From Streptomyces sp. NBC_00523 (GTDB lineage: Bacteria > Actinomycetota > Actinomycetes > Streptomycetales > Streptomycetaceae): DNA of 64,000 nucleotides. Of this stretch, positions 48,896 to 58,402 are shown in pieces. The stretch is taken from positions 4,402,001 through 4,466,000 of the forward strand of contig NZ_CP107836.1 of the NCBI RefSeq assembly GCF_036346615.1, read 5' to 3'. Position numbers and translations under genes: made by a program. How positions within the stretch are numbered: position 1 is the first letter of the stretch; each line of letters begins with the position of its first letter. Below the pieces are notes generated by a model that saw only the letters and a program-made list of their open reading frames with translations, ran no database searches and was not told the DNA's origin.

Positions 48896-49879
48896 CTACC
48901 CCCGGAACGGCCGGTACGTCAGTTGCTTCACCCGGCGCAGCAGCGGCATCGACTCCACGTGCTCGACGCCGTCCAGGCCGCCCAGGCGGTCGCTGAGGTA
49001 GCGGTACAGGTGGCCGGAGTCGCGGGTGATCACGACGGCCATCAGGTTCGACGGGCCCGTGGTGGCCGCCGCGTACGCCACCTCGGGGTCGGCGCCGAGC
49101 GCCTCGCCCACCGCGTGGAGGGCGCGGGGGGCGGCGGTGACGTAGAGCATGCTCGGGTTGCGGTAGCCGAGGTACCCGGCGTCGAACTCCACGTCCACGT
49201 ACAGGGCCCCCGAGGCCACCAGCCGGGACAGCCTCCGCCGGACCGCCGATTCGGAGAGGCCGGTCGCCCGCTGGAGTTCCGGGTACGTGGCCCGGCCGTC
49301 CCGTTCCAGCGTGGTGACCAGGGGCTCGTTGTCGGCGGTGATGACGGCCGGGCCGGGCGGGGCCGTGGAGGGCGCCGGGGTCAGGGCGGCGGCCTCCTCC
49401 GGGGCCAGCGCCCCGCTCTTGTGCAGCCAGCCGGCCGGGCCGCCGTAGAAGCGGTGCAGCAGCTGGTGCGCGCGGATGTCCACGATGTGCGGGGTACGCG
49501 GCAGCTTGCCGATGAGCAGGTCGTCCGCGTCGTCCCGGCTGCGGACGTTGACCGTGCACGTCACCTCCGTACCGCCCGACGTCAGCCCGATCCACGACGT
49601 GTCGGGGCGCTTGGCCAGGGCCTCCGCGATGGCCGTCGCGCCCTCCGGCGCGCACCGCACCCGCAGCAGCCAGTGCTCGAACGGCTCGTCGGACGCGGCG
49701 CACCGGACCCCGACGACCCGCAGCCCGCCCTCCGCCCGCAGCGCGCGGAAGCGGCGCGCGACCGTCTGGTCGGAGACGCCGAGGACGGCCGCGATCCGGC
49801 TGAAGGGCGCGCGGGCGTCCAGCTCCAGCGCGTGCAGGATGCGCAGGTCCAGGACGTCGCCCCGGGTGGGTGATTCCAC
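48896..49879 (-). CDS. Lrp/AsnC family regulator with two HTH domains
   Basis: 327 residues from GTG 49879, with GGAAGGGGG 8 bases upstream. The first HTH is FSRIAAVLGVSDQTVARRFRAL, the second YPELQRATGLSESAVRRRLSRL at about residue 195-220; each is followed by a ligand-binding (RAM) domain, VRRVRCAPEGATAIAEAL-like and VTAAPRALHAVGEALGADPE. So it is a duplicated AsnC protein. Divergent from an MFS exporter gene, which it probably controls in response to a small molecule. Confidence 0.9.
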   Translation of the reverse strand: MESPTRGDVLDLRILHALELDARAPFSRIAAVLGVSDQTVARRFRALRAEGGLRVVGVRCAASDEPFEHWLLRVRCAPEGATAIAEALAKRPDTSWIGLTSGGTEVTCTVNVRSRDDADDLLIGKLPRTPHIVDIRAHQLLHRFYGGPAGWLHKSGALAPEEAAALTPAPSTAPPGPAVITADNEPLVTTLERDGRATYPELQRATGLSESAVRRRLSRLVASGALYVDVEFDAGYLGYRNPSMLYVTAAPRALHAVGEALGADPEVAYAAATTGPSNLMAVVITRDSGHLYRYLSDRLGGLDGVEHVESMPLLRRVKQLTYRPFRG

Positions 49880-50011
49880 TGCCGAAGCCCCCTTCCATGT
49901 CGGATTCCGGCGCCGGGGCGTCACTGGCTGGGGATTCCGGCCGCCCGCATCCGATCGTACGGGGGTGGCCGCCGGTCACACGGAACCCGTACGGGAGAAG
50001 GAACCAAGGAC

Positions 50012-51499
50012 ATGCGTAAGTGGGGGCCGCTCACCGCGGTCTGTCTGGGGACGTTCATGCTGCTGCTGGACGTCACGATCGTCATCGTGGCACTGCCCGA
50101 CATGGCGAAGGCGCTCGACGCCTCGCTCTCCGATCTGCAATGGGTCATCGACGGCTACGCCCTCGCGCTGGCGGCGCTGCTCCTCGGCATAGGCGCGGCG
50201 GCCGACCGGCTCGGCCGGCGCCGGGTCCACGTCATCGGCGTCGTGCTCTTCGCCGCCGCCTCGCTGGCCTGCGGGCTGGCCTCGTCACCGGGCCTGCTGG
50301 TGGCGGCGCGCGCCGTTCAGGGCGTGGGGGCCGCCGCGATGTTCGCGACGACGCTGCCGCTGCTCGCCGCGGTCTACCAGGGCAAGGACCGGTCCGTGGC
50401 GCTCGGGCTCTGGGGCGCGGTGGCCGGGGGTGCCGCCGCGATCGGGCCCGTGGTCGGCGGGCTGCTCGCCGAGGGGCCCGGCTGGCGGTGGATCTTCTAC
50501 GTCAACCTCCCGGTGAGCGTCGCCGCCATCTGGCTGACCGGCAGGACCGTGCCCGAGTCGCACGGGGCGCGGGACCGGCGCACCGACTGGGCGGGGACCG
50601 CCGCCTTCGCGGTGTTCGCCGGGGCGGCCACGTACGCCGTCGTCCGGGCGGGCAGCGTCGGCTGGGCCTCCGGGCAGACGCTCGCCACGTTCGGGATCGC
50701 CGCGCTCGCCCTGGTCTGCTTCGTCGTCGTGGAGCTGCGCGTCGCGCACCCGCTGCTCGACCTCTCGCTGTTCCGCACCTCCGCGTTCACCGGGGTGATG
50801 GCCGGGGCGCTCGCCTTCAACATGGCGGCCTTCGGCGTGCTGCCGTACACCTCCATCTGGTTGCAGACGGTTCTCGGACTCAGCCCGGTCCAGGGCGGCC
50901 TGGCGGTCCTGCCACTCGCCGCGACCTCCTTCGTGGTCGCCGCCGCCGGCGGCCGGCTGCTGCACGGGGTGCAGCCGCGCTTCACCATCGGCATCGGTCT
51001 CGCCCTCATCGGTGCCGGCACCCTCGCCCAGGCGGTCCTGGGCGCGGGCTCCTCCTGGCCCGCCCTGATCCCGGGCCTGGCGCTCGCGGGCATCGGTACG
51101 GGACTGGTGTCGCCGGCCATCGCGGGCGCGGCGCTCGCGGCGGTCCCGCCGGAGCGGGCCGGGATGGCGGGCGGCGCGGTCAACACCTTCCGCCAGCTCG
51201 GTTACGCCTTCGGGGTCGCCGTGCTCGGGACGGTGCTGACCTCCCGGATGGCGGAGAGCCTGGGTGACGGGACGTCCCACGCACTGGCGGGCGGCGGCGC
51301 GGCGGGGCTGCGGGCCGCCGGGATGCCGGAGCACGCGCTGCGGACGGCGTTCGCCTCGGGGCTGAACACGGCCGCGGTGGTGGCCGGTGCGGTGGGCGTC
51401 GTCGCGGGCGTCGCGGTGCTGCTGCTGGTCAAGGGGGAGCGGCCGGGGGCCGCGAAGGGGGTCGAGGTACCCGCGCCGGAGGCTGTACGGGCCGGGTGA
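50012..51499 (+). CDS. MFS transporter, DHA2 (14-helix) drug exporter family
   Basis: 495 residues. WGPLTAVCLGTFMLLLDVTI starts helix 1 with the DHA2 motif LDVTIVIVALPDMAKAL. Motif A is ADRLGRRRVHVIG; motif C-like GAVAGGAAAIGPVVGGLLAEG and WRWIFYVNLPV are characteristic. Fourteen helices expected; proton-driven export of drugs or metabolites is the family role. It is preceded by AGGAACCAAGGAC and is divergent from the AsnC regulator, 132 bases away. Confidence 0.93.
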   Translation: MRKWGPLTAVCLGTFMLLLDVTIVIVALPDMAKALDASLSDLQWVIDGYALALAALLLGIGAAADRLGRRRVHVIGVVLFAAASLACGLASSPGLLVAARAVQGVGAAAMFATTLPLLAAVYQGKDRSVALGLWGAVAGGAAAIGPVVGGLLAEGPGWRWIFYVNLPVSVAAIWLTGRTVPESHGARDRRTDWAGTAAFAVFAGAATYAVVRAGSVGWASGQTLATFGIAALALVCFVVVELRVAHPLLDLSLFRTSAFTGVMAGALAFNMAAFGVLPYTSIWLQTVLGLSPVQGGLAVLPLAATSFVVAAAGGRLLHGVQPRFTIGIGLALIGAGTLAQAVLGAGSSWPALIPGLALAGIGTGLVSPAIAGAALAAVPPERAGMAGGAVNTFRQLGYAFGVAVLGTVLTSRMAESLGDGTSHALAGGGAAGLRAAGMPEHALRTAFASGLNTAAVVAGAVGVVAGVAVLLLVKGERPGAAKGVEVPAPEAVRAG

Positions 51500-51592
51500 G
51501 GGCGCGGCGGCGCGTGGTGCTCAATCGGCTGGTGGACCCGGTTTTCTGCGATTATGCGAAGAACAGGGGCTGGTGACCAGGAAGGGACCACT

Positions 51593-53440
51593 ATGTGCGG
51601 AATCGTGGGTTACGTCGGCGGGCAGTCGGCGCAGGACGTCGTCGTCGCGGGCCTCAAGCGGCTGGAGTACCGGGGCTACGACTCCGCCGGCATCGCCGTC
51701 CTCGCCGACGGCGGGCTCGCCGCCGCCAAGAAGGCCGGGAAGCTGGTCAACCTGGAGAAGGCGCTGAGCGAGCAGCCGCTCCCGGCCGGCACCGCCGGGA
51801 TCGGGCACACCCGCTGGGCCACCCACGGCGGACCCACCGACGCCAACGCCCACCCGCACCTCGACAACGCCGGCCGCGTCGCCGTCGTCCACAACGGGAT
51901 CATCGAGAACTTCGCCGCCCTGCGCGCCGAGCTCGGTGAGCGCGGCCACGACCTGCTCTCCGAGACCGACACGGAGACCGTCGCCCACCTCCTCGCCGAG
52001 GCGTACAGCCAGAGCGGGGAGCCGGCGGAGGCCATGCGCCAGGTGTGCCGCCGCCTGGAAGGGGCGTTCACTCTGGTCGCGGTCTTCGCGGACGCGCCCG
52101 ACGTCGTCGTCGGCGCCCGGCGCAACTCCCCGCTCGTCGTGGGGCTCGGGGAGGACGAGTCCTTCCTCGCCTCCGACGTCGCCGCGTTCATCGAGCACAC
52201 CCGGTCCGCGATCGAGCTCGGCCAGGACCAGGTGGTGGAGCTGCGCCGGGACGGCGTCCTCGTCACCGGCTTCGACGGCCGGCCCGCCGAGGTCCGCGAG
52301 TACCACGTGGACTGGGACGCCTCGGCCGCCGAGAAGGGCGGGTACGCGTCCTTCATGCTCAAGGAGATCGCCGAGCAGCCGAAGGCCGTCACCGACACCC
52401 TCCTCGGCCGCATCGACCCGGAGGGCACCCTCCACCTCGACGAGGTCCGCATCACGCGCGGCGAGCTGCGCGAGGTCGACAAGGTGGTGATCGTCGCCTG
52501 CGGCACCGCGTACCACGCCGGGATGATCGCCAAGTACGCCATCGAGCACTGGACCCGCATCCCCTGCGAGACCGAGCTCGCCAGCGAGTTCCGCTACCGC
52601 GACCCGATCCTCGACCCGCACACCCTGGTCGTCGCCATCTCCCAGTCCGGGGAGACCATGGACACCCTGATGGCCCTGCGGCACGCCCGCGAGCAGGGTG
52701 CGAAGGTGCTCGCCATCTGCAACACCAACGGCTCGACCATCCCGCGCGAGTCCGACGCGGTCCTCTACACGCACGCCGGGCCCGAGGTCGCCGTCGCCTC
52801 CACCAAGGCGTTCCTCACCCAGCTCGTCGCCTGCTACCTCGTCGCCCTCTACCTGGGCCAGGTGCGCGGCACCAAGTGGGGCGACGAGATCCGCACCGTC
52901 ATCCGGCAGCTCTCCGAGATCAGCGGCTCCGTCGAACGAGTGCTGGAGACCATGGAGCCGGTCCGCGAGCTGGCCCGTTCGCTCGCCTCCCACGACACCG
53001 TGCTCTTCCTCGGCCGCCATGTCGGCTTCCCGGTCGCCCTGGAGGGCGCGCTGAAGCTCAAGGAACTCGCGTACATGCACGCCGAGGGCTTCGCCGCCGG
53101 TGAGCTGAAGCACGGGCCGATCGCGCTCATCGAGGACGGCCTGCCCGTCGTCGTCGTGGTCCCGTCCCCGGCCGGGCGGTCCGTGCTGCACGGCAAGATC
53201 GTCTCGAACATCCAGGAGATCCGGGCCCGGGGCGCCCGCACCGTCGTCATCGCCGAGGAGGGCGACGACGAGGTCGTCCCGTACGCCGACCACCTCATCC
53301 GCATCCCCGCAACGCCTACGCTGCTTCAGCCGCTGGTCGCCACCGTGCCGTTGCAGGTCTTCGCCTGCGAACTCGCGACGGCCCGCGGCAACGAGGTGGA
53401 CCAGCCGCGCAACCTGGCGAAGTCCGTCACCGTGGAGTGA
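51593..53440 (+). CDS. glmS: Glutamine-fructose-6-phosphate aminotransferase (isomerizing)
   Basis: 615 residues. It makes glucosamine-6-phosphate from fructose-6-phosphate and glutamine. Cys2 (MCGIVGYVG) is the amidotransferase nucleophile. TRWATHGGPTDANAHPH is in the glutaminase domain. Two SIS domains follow with CGTAYHAGMIAKYAIE, SQSGETMDTLMAL and HAEGFAAGELKHGPIALIED. The ATG at 51593 follows GGAAGGGACC. It is separated from the MFS gene by 93 bases. Whether a second copy exists is not visible. Confidence 0.98.
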   Translation: MCGIVGYVGGQSAQDVVVAGLKRLEYRGYDSAGIAVLADGGLAAAKKAGKLVNLEKALSEQPLPAGTAGIGHTRWATHGGPTDANAHPHLDNAGRVAVVHNGIIENFAALRAELGERGHDLLSETDTETVAHLLAEAYSQSGEPAEAMRQVCRRLEGAFTLVAVFADAPDVVVGARRNSPLVVGLGEDESFLASDVAAFIEHTRSAIELGQDQVVELRRDGVLVTGFDGRPAEVREYHVDWDASAAEKGGYASFMLKEIAEQPKAVTDTLLGRIDPEGTLHLDEVRITRGELREVDKVVIVACGTAYHAGMIAKYAIEHWTRIPCETELASEFRYRDPILDPHTLVVAISQSGETMDTLMALRHAREQGAKVLAICNTNGSTIPRESDAVLYTHAGPEVAVASTKAFLTQLVACYLVALYLGQVRGTKWGDEIRTVIRQLSEISGSVERVLETMEPVRELARSLASHDTVLFLGRHVGFPVALEGALKLKELAYMHAEGFAAGELKHGPIALIEDGLPVVVVVPSPAGRSVLHGKIVSNIQEIRARGARTVVIAEEGDDEVVPYADHLIRIPATPTLLQPLVATVPLQVFACELATARGNEVDQPRNLAKSVTVE

Positions 53441-53462
53441 GCCGAGCAGTGAGGGTGGGAAC

Positions 53463-53831
53463 GTGATCATCGGGGTCGGGATCGATGTGGCGGAGATCGA
53501 GCGGTTCGACGCGGCATTGGAGCGTACGCCGCAGCTCGCTTCGCGGCTGTTCGTGGAGGCGGAGCTGCTGCTGCCGAGCGGTGAGCGGCGCGGGATCGCC
53601 TCGCTGGCCGCCCGGTTCGCCGCGAAGGAGGCCCTGGCGAAGGCGCTCGGCGCGCCTGGCGGGCTGCTGTGGACGGACGCCGAGGTGTACGTGGAGGAGA
53701 GCGGGCAGCCGCGGCTTCGGGTGCGCGGGACGGTGGCGGCTTGCGCCGCCGCGTTGGGGGTGCGGAGCTGGCACGTGTCGCTCAGCCACGACGCGGGGGT
53801 GGCGTCCGCCGTGGTGATCGCGGAGGGGTGA
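53463..53831 (+). CDS. acpS: Holo-[acyl-carrier-protein] synthase
   Basis: 122 residues. It transfers phosphopantetheine from CoA to acyl carrier proteins. IIGVGIDVAEIERF contains the catalytic Asp, and FAAKEALAKALG the second metal-binding Glu. SWHVSLSHDAGVASAVVIAE ends the fold. GTG start at 53463; next to glmS (22 bases), and pantetheine supply links it to coaA at 39897. Confidence 0.97.
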   Translation: MIIGVGIDVAEIERFDAALERTPQLASRLFVEAELLLPSGERRGIASLAARFAAKEALAKALGAPGGLLWTDAEVYVEESGQPRLRVRGTVAACAAALGVRSWHVSLSHDAGVASAVVIAEG

Positions 53832-53879
53832 CGGGGGCTCCGCCCCTGTGGCCTCAGGTGCTCCGGCGGGCCGGTTCCG

Positions 53880-53904
53880 TCCTCAATCGCCGGACGGGCT
53901 TGAT
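53880..53904 (+). repeat. 25-bp interspersed intergenic repeat, copy 2
   Basis: Identical to 30381-30405. It is followed at 53933-53954 by a partial copy: CGGACGGGCTTGATGTGGCC occurs at 53891-53910 and again at 53933-53952, a direct repeat of 20 bases spaced by 42. The acpS-nnrE gap (186 bases) is mostly made of this material plus a small GGGGCTCCGCCCC hairpin (53835-53847). Confidence 0.85.
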
Positions 53905-54017
53905 GTGGCCGGGCGCCGTCGTGAGTGCTTGGCGGACGGGCTTGATGTGGCCGGTCGCCGCTTGTCCGTGCCGCCCATCGCCTGCGTGGGGTTCTCAACC
54001 TGCGTACGTTGGAAGGC

Positions 54018-55484
54018 ATGCGTACCGCCTACAGCGTTGACACCGTACGGGCCGCCGAAGCGGCTCTCATGGCTCGGGTTCCCGATGGGGCGCTGATGCA
54101 GCGGGCTGCCGCCGGGCTCGCCGCTGCCTGTGCTGATCTGCTGCGTCGGGCGGGGCGGGTCTACGGTTCGCGCGTCGTCCTCCTCGTCGGTACCGGTGCC
54201 AACGGCGGCGACGCGCTGTACGCCGGGGCCCGGCTCGCGCGGCGCGGCGCGGGCGTGGTCGCCGTGCGGGTGACCCCGGGCCGGGCCCACGAGGGCGGCA
54301 GCGCGGCCCTGGTCGCGGCCGGGGGACACGTGGTCGACGGTGCCGAGAGCACCGCGCACGAGGACTGGGCCGGGCGGATCGACCTCGTCGTGGACGCCAT
54401 CACCGGCATCGGCGGACGCGGCGGACTGCGCCCCGGGGCCGCCGAGCTGGTCCGGAAGTACACCGCGCACGGCGCGCCCGTCGTCGCTGTCGACCTGCCC
54501 AGCGGGGTCGAGGCGGACACCGGCGAGGTGACCGGTGACGCGGTGCGCGCCGACGCCACCGTCACCTTCGGCGCGTACAAGCCCGCGCTGCTCGTGGACC
54601 CGGCCGCCGAACGGGCCGGGGCGCTGCGCCTCGTGGACATCGGCCTCGGGCCCGAACTCCCCGCCGTGCCCGACCTGGAGGCGCTCCAGTACGCGGACGT
54701 GGCCGCGCTGCTGCCCGTGCCCGCCGCCGAGAGCGACAAGTACCGGCGCGGTGTCGTCGGCATCGCCGCCGGATCGGCGCGCTATCCGGGCGCCGCCGTC
54801 CTCGCCGTCTCCGGTGCACTGCGCGCCGGGGCGGGCGCCGTGCGCTACGCGGGCCCGGGCGGCGAGGCGGTCATCGCCCGGCACCCGGAGGCCCTGGTCC
54901 ACGCGGGCCGCCCCTCGGAGGCCGGGCGGGTGCAGGCGTGGGTCGTCGGCCCCGGGCTCGGGGACGGCACCGAGGCCGTGGCGGCCGTCTCCGACGTGCT
55001 GGCCACCGAGGTGCCGGTGCTGGTCGACGCGGACGGGCTGCGGCTCCTCGACCCGGACGTGGTGCGGGCCCGTACCGCGCCCACCGTCCTCACCCCGCAC
55101 GCCGGGGAGGCCGCCGCGCTGCTCGGCGTGGCACGCGAGGAGGTCGAGGCGGGGCGGCTCGCCGCCGTACGGGAGCTCGCCGGGCGGTTCGGCGCGACCG
55201 TGCTGCTCAAGGGCTCGACCACCCTCATCGCCACCGACGCGCCGCACACCCCGGTCCGGGTCAACCCGACCGGCACCCCGTGGCTCGCCACGGCCGGCAG
55301 CGGTGACGTGCTCTCCGGCCTCACCGGCTCCCTGCTCGCCGCCGGACTCGCCCCGCTCGACGCCGCGTCGGCCGGGGCCTATCTGCACGGGCTCGCCGCC
55401 CGCCGCGCCGCCGACGGCTCCCCGCTCGCCGCGATGGACGTCGCCGACGCGATCCCCGGGGCGTGGCGGGACGTCCGGGCCTGA
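54018..55484 (+). CDS. nnr: Bifunctional NAD(P)H-hydrate epimerase / ADP-dependent dehydratase
   Basis: 488 residues. It repairs damaged NADHX/NADPHX. The N-terminal epimerase half (NnrE, YjeF_N type) has GTGANGGDALYAGARL and VDLPSGVEADTGEV. The C-terminal dehydratase half (NnrD) has the kinase-type fold with GPGLGDGTEA, VLTPHAGEAAALLG, LLKGSTTLIA and the TAGSGDVLSGLTGSLLA motif. TTG 54009 lies in frame. TACGTT (54005-54010) ends 7 bases before the ATG, so it may be leaderless. Confidence 0.95.
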   Translation: MRTAYSVDTVRAAEAALMARVPDGALMQRAAAGLAAACADLLRRAGRVYGSRVVLLVGTGANGGDALYAGARLARRGAGVVAVRVTPGRAHEGGSAALVAAGGHVVDGAESTAHEDWAGRIDLVVDAITGIGGRGGLRPGAAELVRKYTAHGAPVVAVDLPSGVEADTGEVTGDAVRADATVTFGAYKPALLVDPAAERAGALRLVDIGLGPELPAVPDLEALQYADVAALLPVPAAESDKYRRGVVGIAAGSARYPGAAVLAVSGALRAGAGAVRYAGPGGEAVIARHPEALVHAGRPSEAGRVQAWVVGPGLGDGTEAVAAVSDVLATEVPVLVDADGLRLLDPDVVRARTAPTVLTPHAGEAAALLGVAREEVEAGRLAAVRELAGRFGATVLLKGSTTLIATDAPHTPVRVNPTGTPWLATAGSGDVLSGLTGSLLAAGLAPLDAASAGAYLHGLAARRAADGSPLAAMDVADAIPGAWRDVRA

Positions 55485-55537
55485 GCGAAGCTGAGGAGAG
55501 CCGACCGTCCGAAGACCCGAGGAAGAGGTGACCGGCC

Positions 55538-55924
55538 GTGAGCAGCAGCGGTGACGTGCGCGTACGCCGGGTGTACGACGGGGTGGAGGAGGGCGACGGC
55601 ACCCGCGTCCTGGTGGACCGGCTGTGGCCGCGCGGGGTGTCCAAGGAGAAGGCCGCGATCGACCGCTGGCTCAAGGACCTCACCCCGTCGGACGAGCTGC
55701 GCTCCTGGTACCACGAGGACCGCTCCGCCACCCGCTACGACACCTTCGTGGAGCGCTACCGCGCGGAGCTCGCCGGTCCGGCCGAGTCGGCGGCCGTGGA
55801 CGAGCTGGCCGGGCTGGTCCGCGAGGGCGGCCCGGTGACGCTCGTGACGGCCGTCAAGGACGTCGAGCACAGCCACGTACCGGTCCTCGCCGACCATCTG
55901 GAACACGAGCTGCGCCACCGCTGA
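55538..55924 (+). CDS. DUF488 family protein
   Basis: 128 residues from GTG 55538 with AGGAAGAGGTGA upstream. VRVRRVYDGVEEGDGTRVLV, the RLWPRGVSKEKAAIDRWLKD motif and WYHEDRSATRYDTFVERYRA are conserved in DUF488. Family function is unknown; some are linked to heme or uroporphyrin genes or stress. Between nnr and alr, probably co-transcribed (54 bases to nnr). Confidence 0.9.
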   Translation: MSSSGDVRVRRVYDGVEEGDGTRVLVDRLWPRGVSKEKAAIDRWLKDLTPSDELRSWYHEDRSATRYDTFVERYRAELAGPAESAAVDELAGLVREGGPVTLVTAVKDVEHSHVPVLADHLEHELRHR

Positions 55925-55976
55925 CGCGCCCCGCCGGACCGGCCCGCGCGGGCGGCTCTGAGAGACTGGGCGCGAT

Positions 55977-57125
55977 ATGAACGAGACAGCGTCCTTGCGA
56001 GCCCGTGCCGAGATCGACCTCGCCGCACTCCGCGCCAACGTGCGCGTCCTGCGTGCCCGGGCGGCCGGGGCGCACCTCATGGCCGTGGTCAAGGCCGACG
56101 CGTACGGGCACGGCGCGGTCCCCTGCGCGCGCGCCGCGCGGGAGGCGGGCGCCGCCTGGCTGGGCACCGCCACCCCGCAGGAGGCCCTGGCCCTGCGCGC
56201 CGCCGGGCTCGACGGACCGATGCTGTGCTGGCTCTGGACCCCGGGCGGCCCCTGGCGCGAGGCGATCGAGGCCGACATCGACGTCTCGGTCAGCGGGATG
56301 TGGGCCCTGCGCGAGGTCATCGAGGCCGCCGCGGCGGCCGGCCGGACCGCCCGCATCCACCTCAAGGCCGACACCGGACTCGGCCGGGCCGGCTGCCAGC
56401 CCGCCGACTGGCCCGAACTGGTCGCCGCCGCCCGCACCGCCGAGCGCGCGGGCACCGTCCGCGTCACCGGCCTCTGGTCCCACTTCGCCTGCGCCGACGA
56501 GCCGGGCCACCCCTCGATCACCGCCCAGCTCGACACCTTCCGCGACATGGTGGCGTACGCCGAGAAGGCGGGCGTCGAGCCCGAGGTGCGGCACATCGCC
56601 AACTCCCCGGCGACCCTGACCGTCCCCGAGTCCCACTTCGACCTGGTGCGGACCGGGATCGCCATGTACGGCATCTCGCCCAGCCCGGAGCTGGGCACCT
56701 CCGCCGACTTCGGGCTGCGCCCCGTGATGACGCTCGCCGCGTCGGTCGCCCTGGTCAAGCAGGTCCCGGCCGGACACGGCATCAGCTACGGCCACCACTA
56801 CACGACCCCCCGCGAGACGACGCTCGCCCTGGTGCCCCTCGGTTACGCCGACGGCATCCCGCGTCACGCGTCCGGCCGGGGCCCGGTCCTGGTCGGCGGG
56901 GTGCGGCGGACCATCGCGGGCCGGGTCGCCATGGACCAGTTCGTCGTGGACCTGGACGGCGACGAGGTGGCGGCGGGCAGCGAGGCGGTGCTGTTCGGGC
57001 CCGGCGACCGGGGCGAGCCGAGCGCCGAGGACTGGGCGGAGGCCGCCGGGACCATCGCGTACGAGATCGTCACCCGGATCGGGACCCGGGTGGAGCGCGT
57101 CCACCTGGGCGCCACGGCCGACTGA
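55977..57125 (+). CDS. alr: Alanine racemase
   Basis: 382 residues. It converts L- to D-alanine for peptidoglycan. The PLP lysine is Lys39 in AVVKADAYGHG. The second catalytic Tyr lies in HGISYGHHYTTPRE, and GYADGIPRHASGRG and AMDQFVVDL are diagnostic. ATG 55977; GAGACT upstream could be a -10 element of a nearly leaderless start. Followed by the hydrolase gene after 38 bases. Confidence 0.97.
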   Translation: MNETASLRARAEIDLAALRANVRVLRARAAGAHLMAVVKADAYGHGAVPCARAAREAGAAWLGTATPQEALALRAAGLDGPMLCWLWTPGGPWREAIEADIDVSVSGMWALREVIEAAAAAGRTARIHLKADTGLGRAGCQPADWPELVAAARTAERAGTVRVTGLWSHFACADEPGHPSITAQLDTFRDMVAYAEKAGVEPEVRHIANSPATLTVPESHFDLVRTGIAMYGISPSPELGTSADFGLRPVMTLAASVALVKQVPAGHGISYGHHYTTPRETTLALVPLGYADGIPRHASGRGPVLVGGVRRTIAGRVAMDQFVVDLDGDEVAAGSEAVLFGPGDRGEPSAEDWAEAAGTIAYEIVTRIGTRVERVHLGATAD

Positions 57126-57163
57126 CACGACCGACTGACACGACCCACGAGGAGCGGGGCACG

Positions 57164-58402
57164 GTGAGCGACTTCAGCACGGGGGACGTGGTGGCGACGG
57201 CGGCCGCCTCGGGGGCCGGCTGGCGCCGGGCGGGCATCGCCGGCGCCGCCATAGGCGTGCTCGCCGCCGGGGCCGCGGCCGGGGTCGCCGTGGAGCGGCT
57301 GACCGTCGGCCGGGGCATGCGGCAACGCGCCCGCCTCGCCCTGGACGCCACCGGCCCGTACGGCTCGCTGCGCGGAACGCCCGGCCGCGCCACCGCCGAC
57401 GACGGCACCCAGCTCTACTACGAGGTGGACGAGGTCGATCCGCCCGAGGACGCCGCCCCCTCGGGCTCCCGCCGACGCCGCCTCTTCGGGCGCAAGGCAC
57501 CAGCCCCGGTCACCGTCGTCTTCAGCCACGGCTACTGCCTCGGCCAGGACTCCTGGCACTTCCAGCGCGCCGCCCTGCGCGGCCTCGTGCGCACCGTCCA
57601 CTGGGACCAGCGCAGCCACGGCCGCTCCGAGCGCGGCCGCGCCCAGGCCCGTGCCGGGGGCGGGGTGCCCGTCGGCATCGACCAGCTCGGCCGCGACCTC
57701 AAGGCCGTCATCGACGCCGCCGCCCCCGAGGGCCCGCTCGTCCTCGTCGGCCACTCGATGGGCGGCATGACGATCATGGCGCTCGCCGACCAGTACCCGG
57801 ACCTGCTCCGCGACCAGGTCGCCGCCGTCGCCTTCGTCGGTACGTCGAGCGGGAAGCTCAACGAGGTGAGCTTCGGGCTGCCCGTGATGGGCGTCAACGC
57901 CGTGCGCCGCGTCCTCCCCGGGGTGCTGCGGGCGCTCGGCTCGCAGGCGGAGCTGGTGGAGCGGGGGCGCCGGGCGACCGCCGACCTGTTCGCCGGGCTG
58001 ATCAAGCGGTACTCCTTCGGCTCCCGCGACGTGGACCCGGCCGTCGCGCGGTTCGCGGAACGGCTCATCGAGTCCACCCCGATCGACGTGGTCGCCGAGT
58101 TCTACCCGGCCTTCGCGGAGCACGACAAGAGCGCGGCGCTGCCCCTCTTCCGCGACCTCCCGGTCCTCATCCTGGCCGGGGACAAGGACCTCGTGACGCC
58201 CAGCTCGCACAGCGAGGCCATCGCGGACCAGCTGCCCGACGCGGAACTCGTCATCGTGCCGGACGCCGGACACCTGGTGATGCTGGAGCACCCCGAGACG
58301 GTGACCGACCGGCTCGCGGACCTGCTGGTGCGGGCCGGTGCCGTACCGGAGTCCTCTAACGTTGGCGGGCATGGAACCGCAGAACAGCCCGGCGGCCGCT
58401 GA
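57164..58402 (+). CDS. Alpha/beta hydrolase with N-terminal membrane anchor
   Basis: 412 residues from GTG 57164 with GAGGAG upstream. One hydrophobic segment at about 22-43 (AGIAGAAIGVLAAGAAAGVA) anchors it. The hydrolase fold has HGYCLGQDSWHFQR (oxyanion loop), the nucleophile elbow GHSMGG, the acid in LILAGDKDLVTP and the histidine in DAGHLVMLE. Ser, Asp and His triad are all present. It overlaps the tsaE start by 32 bases and lies between alr and tsaE in the Streptomyces order. Substrate unknown. Confidence 0.9.
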   Translation: MSDFSTGDVVATAAASGAGWRRAGIAGAAIGVLAAGAAAGVAVERLTVGRGMRQRARLALDATGPYGSLRGTPGRATADDGTQLYYEVDEVDPPEDAAPSGSRRRRLFGRKAPAPVTVVFSHGYCLGQDSWHFQRAALRGLVRTVHWDQRSHGRSERGRAQARAGGGVPVGIDQLGRDLKAVIDAAAPEGPLVLVGHSMGGMTIMALADQYPDLLRDQVAAVAFVGTSSGKLNEVSFGLPVMGVNAVRRVLPGVLRALGSQAELVERGRRATADLFAGLIKRYSFGSRDVDPAVARFAERLIESTPIDVVAEFYPAFAEHDKSAALPLFRDLPVLILAGDKDLVTPSSHSEAIADQLPDAELVIVPDAGHLVMLEHPETVTDRLADLLVRAGAVPESSNVGGHGTAEQPGGR

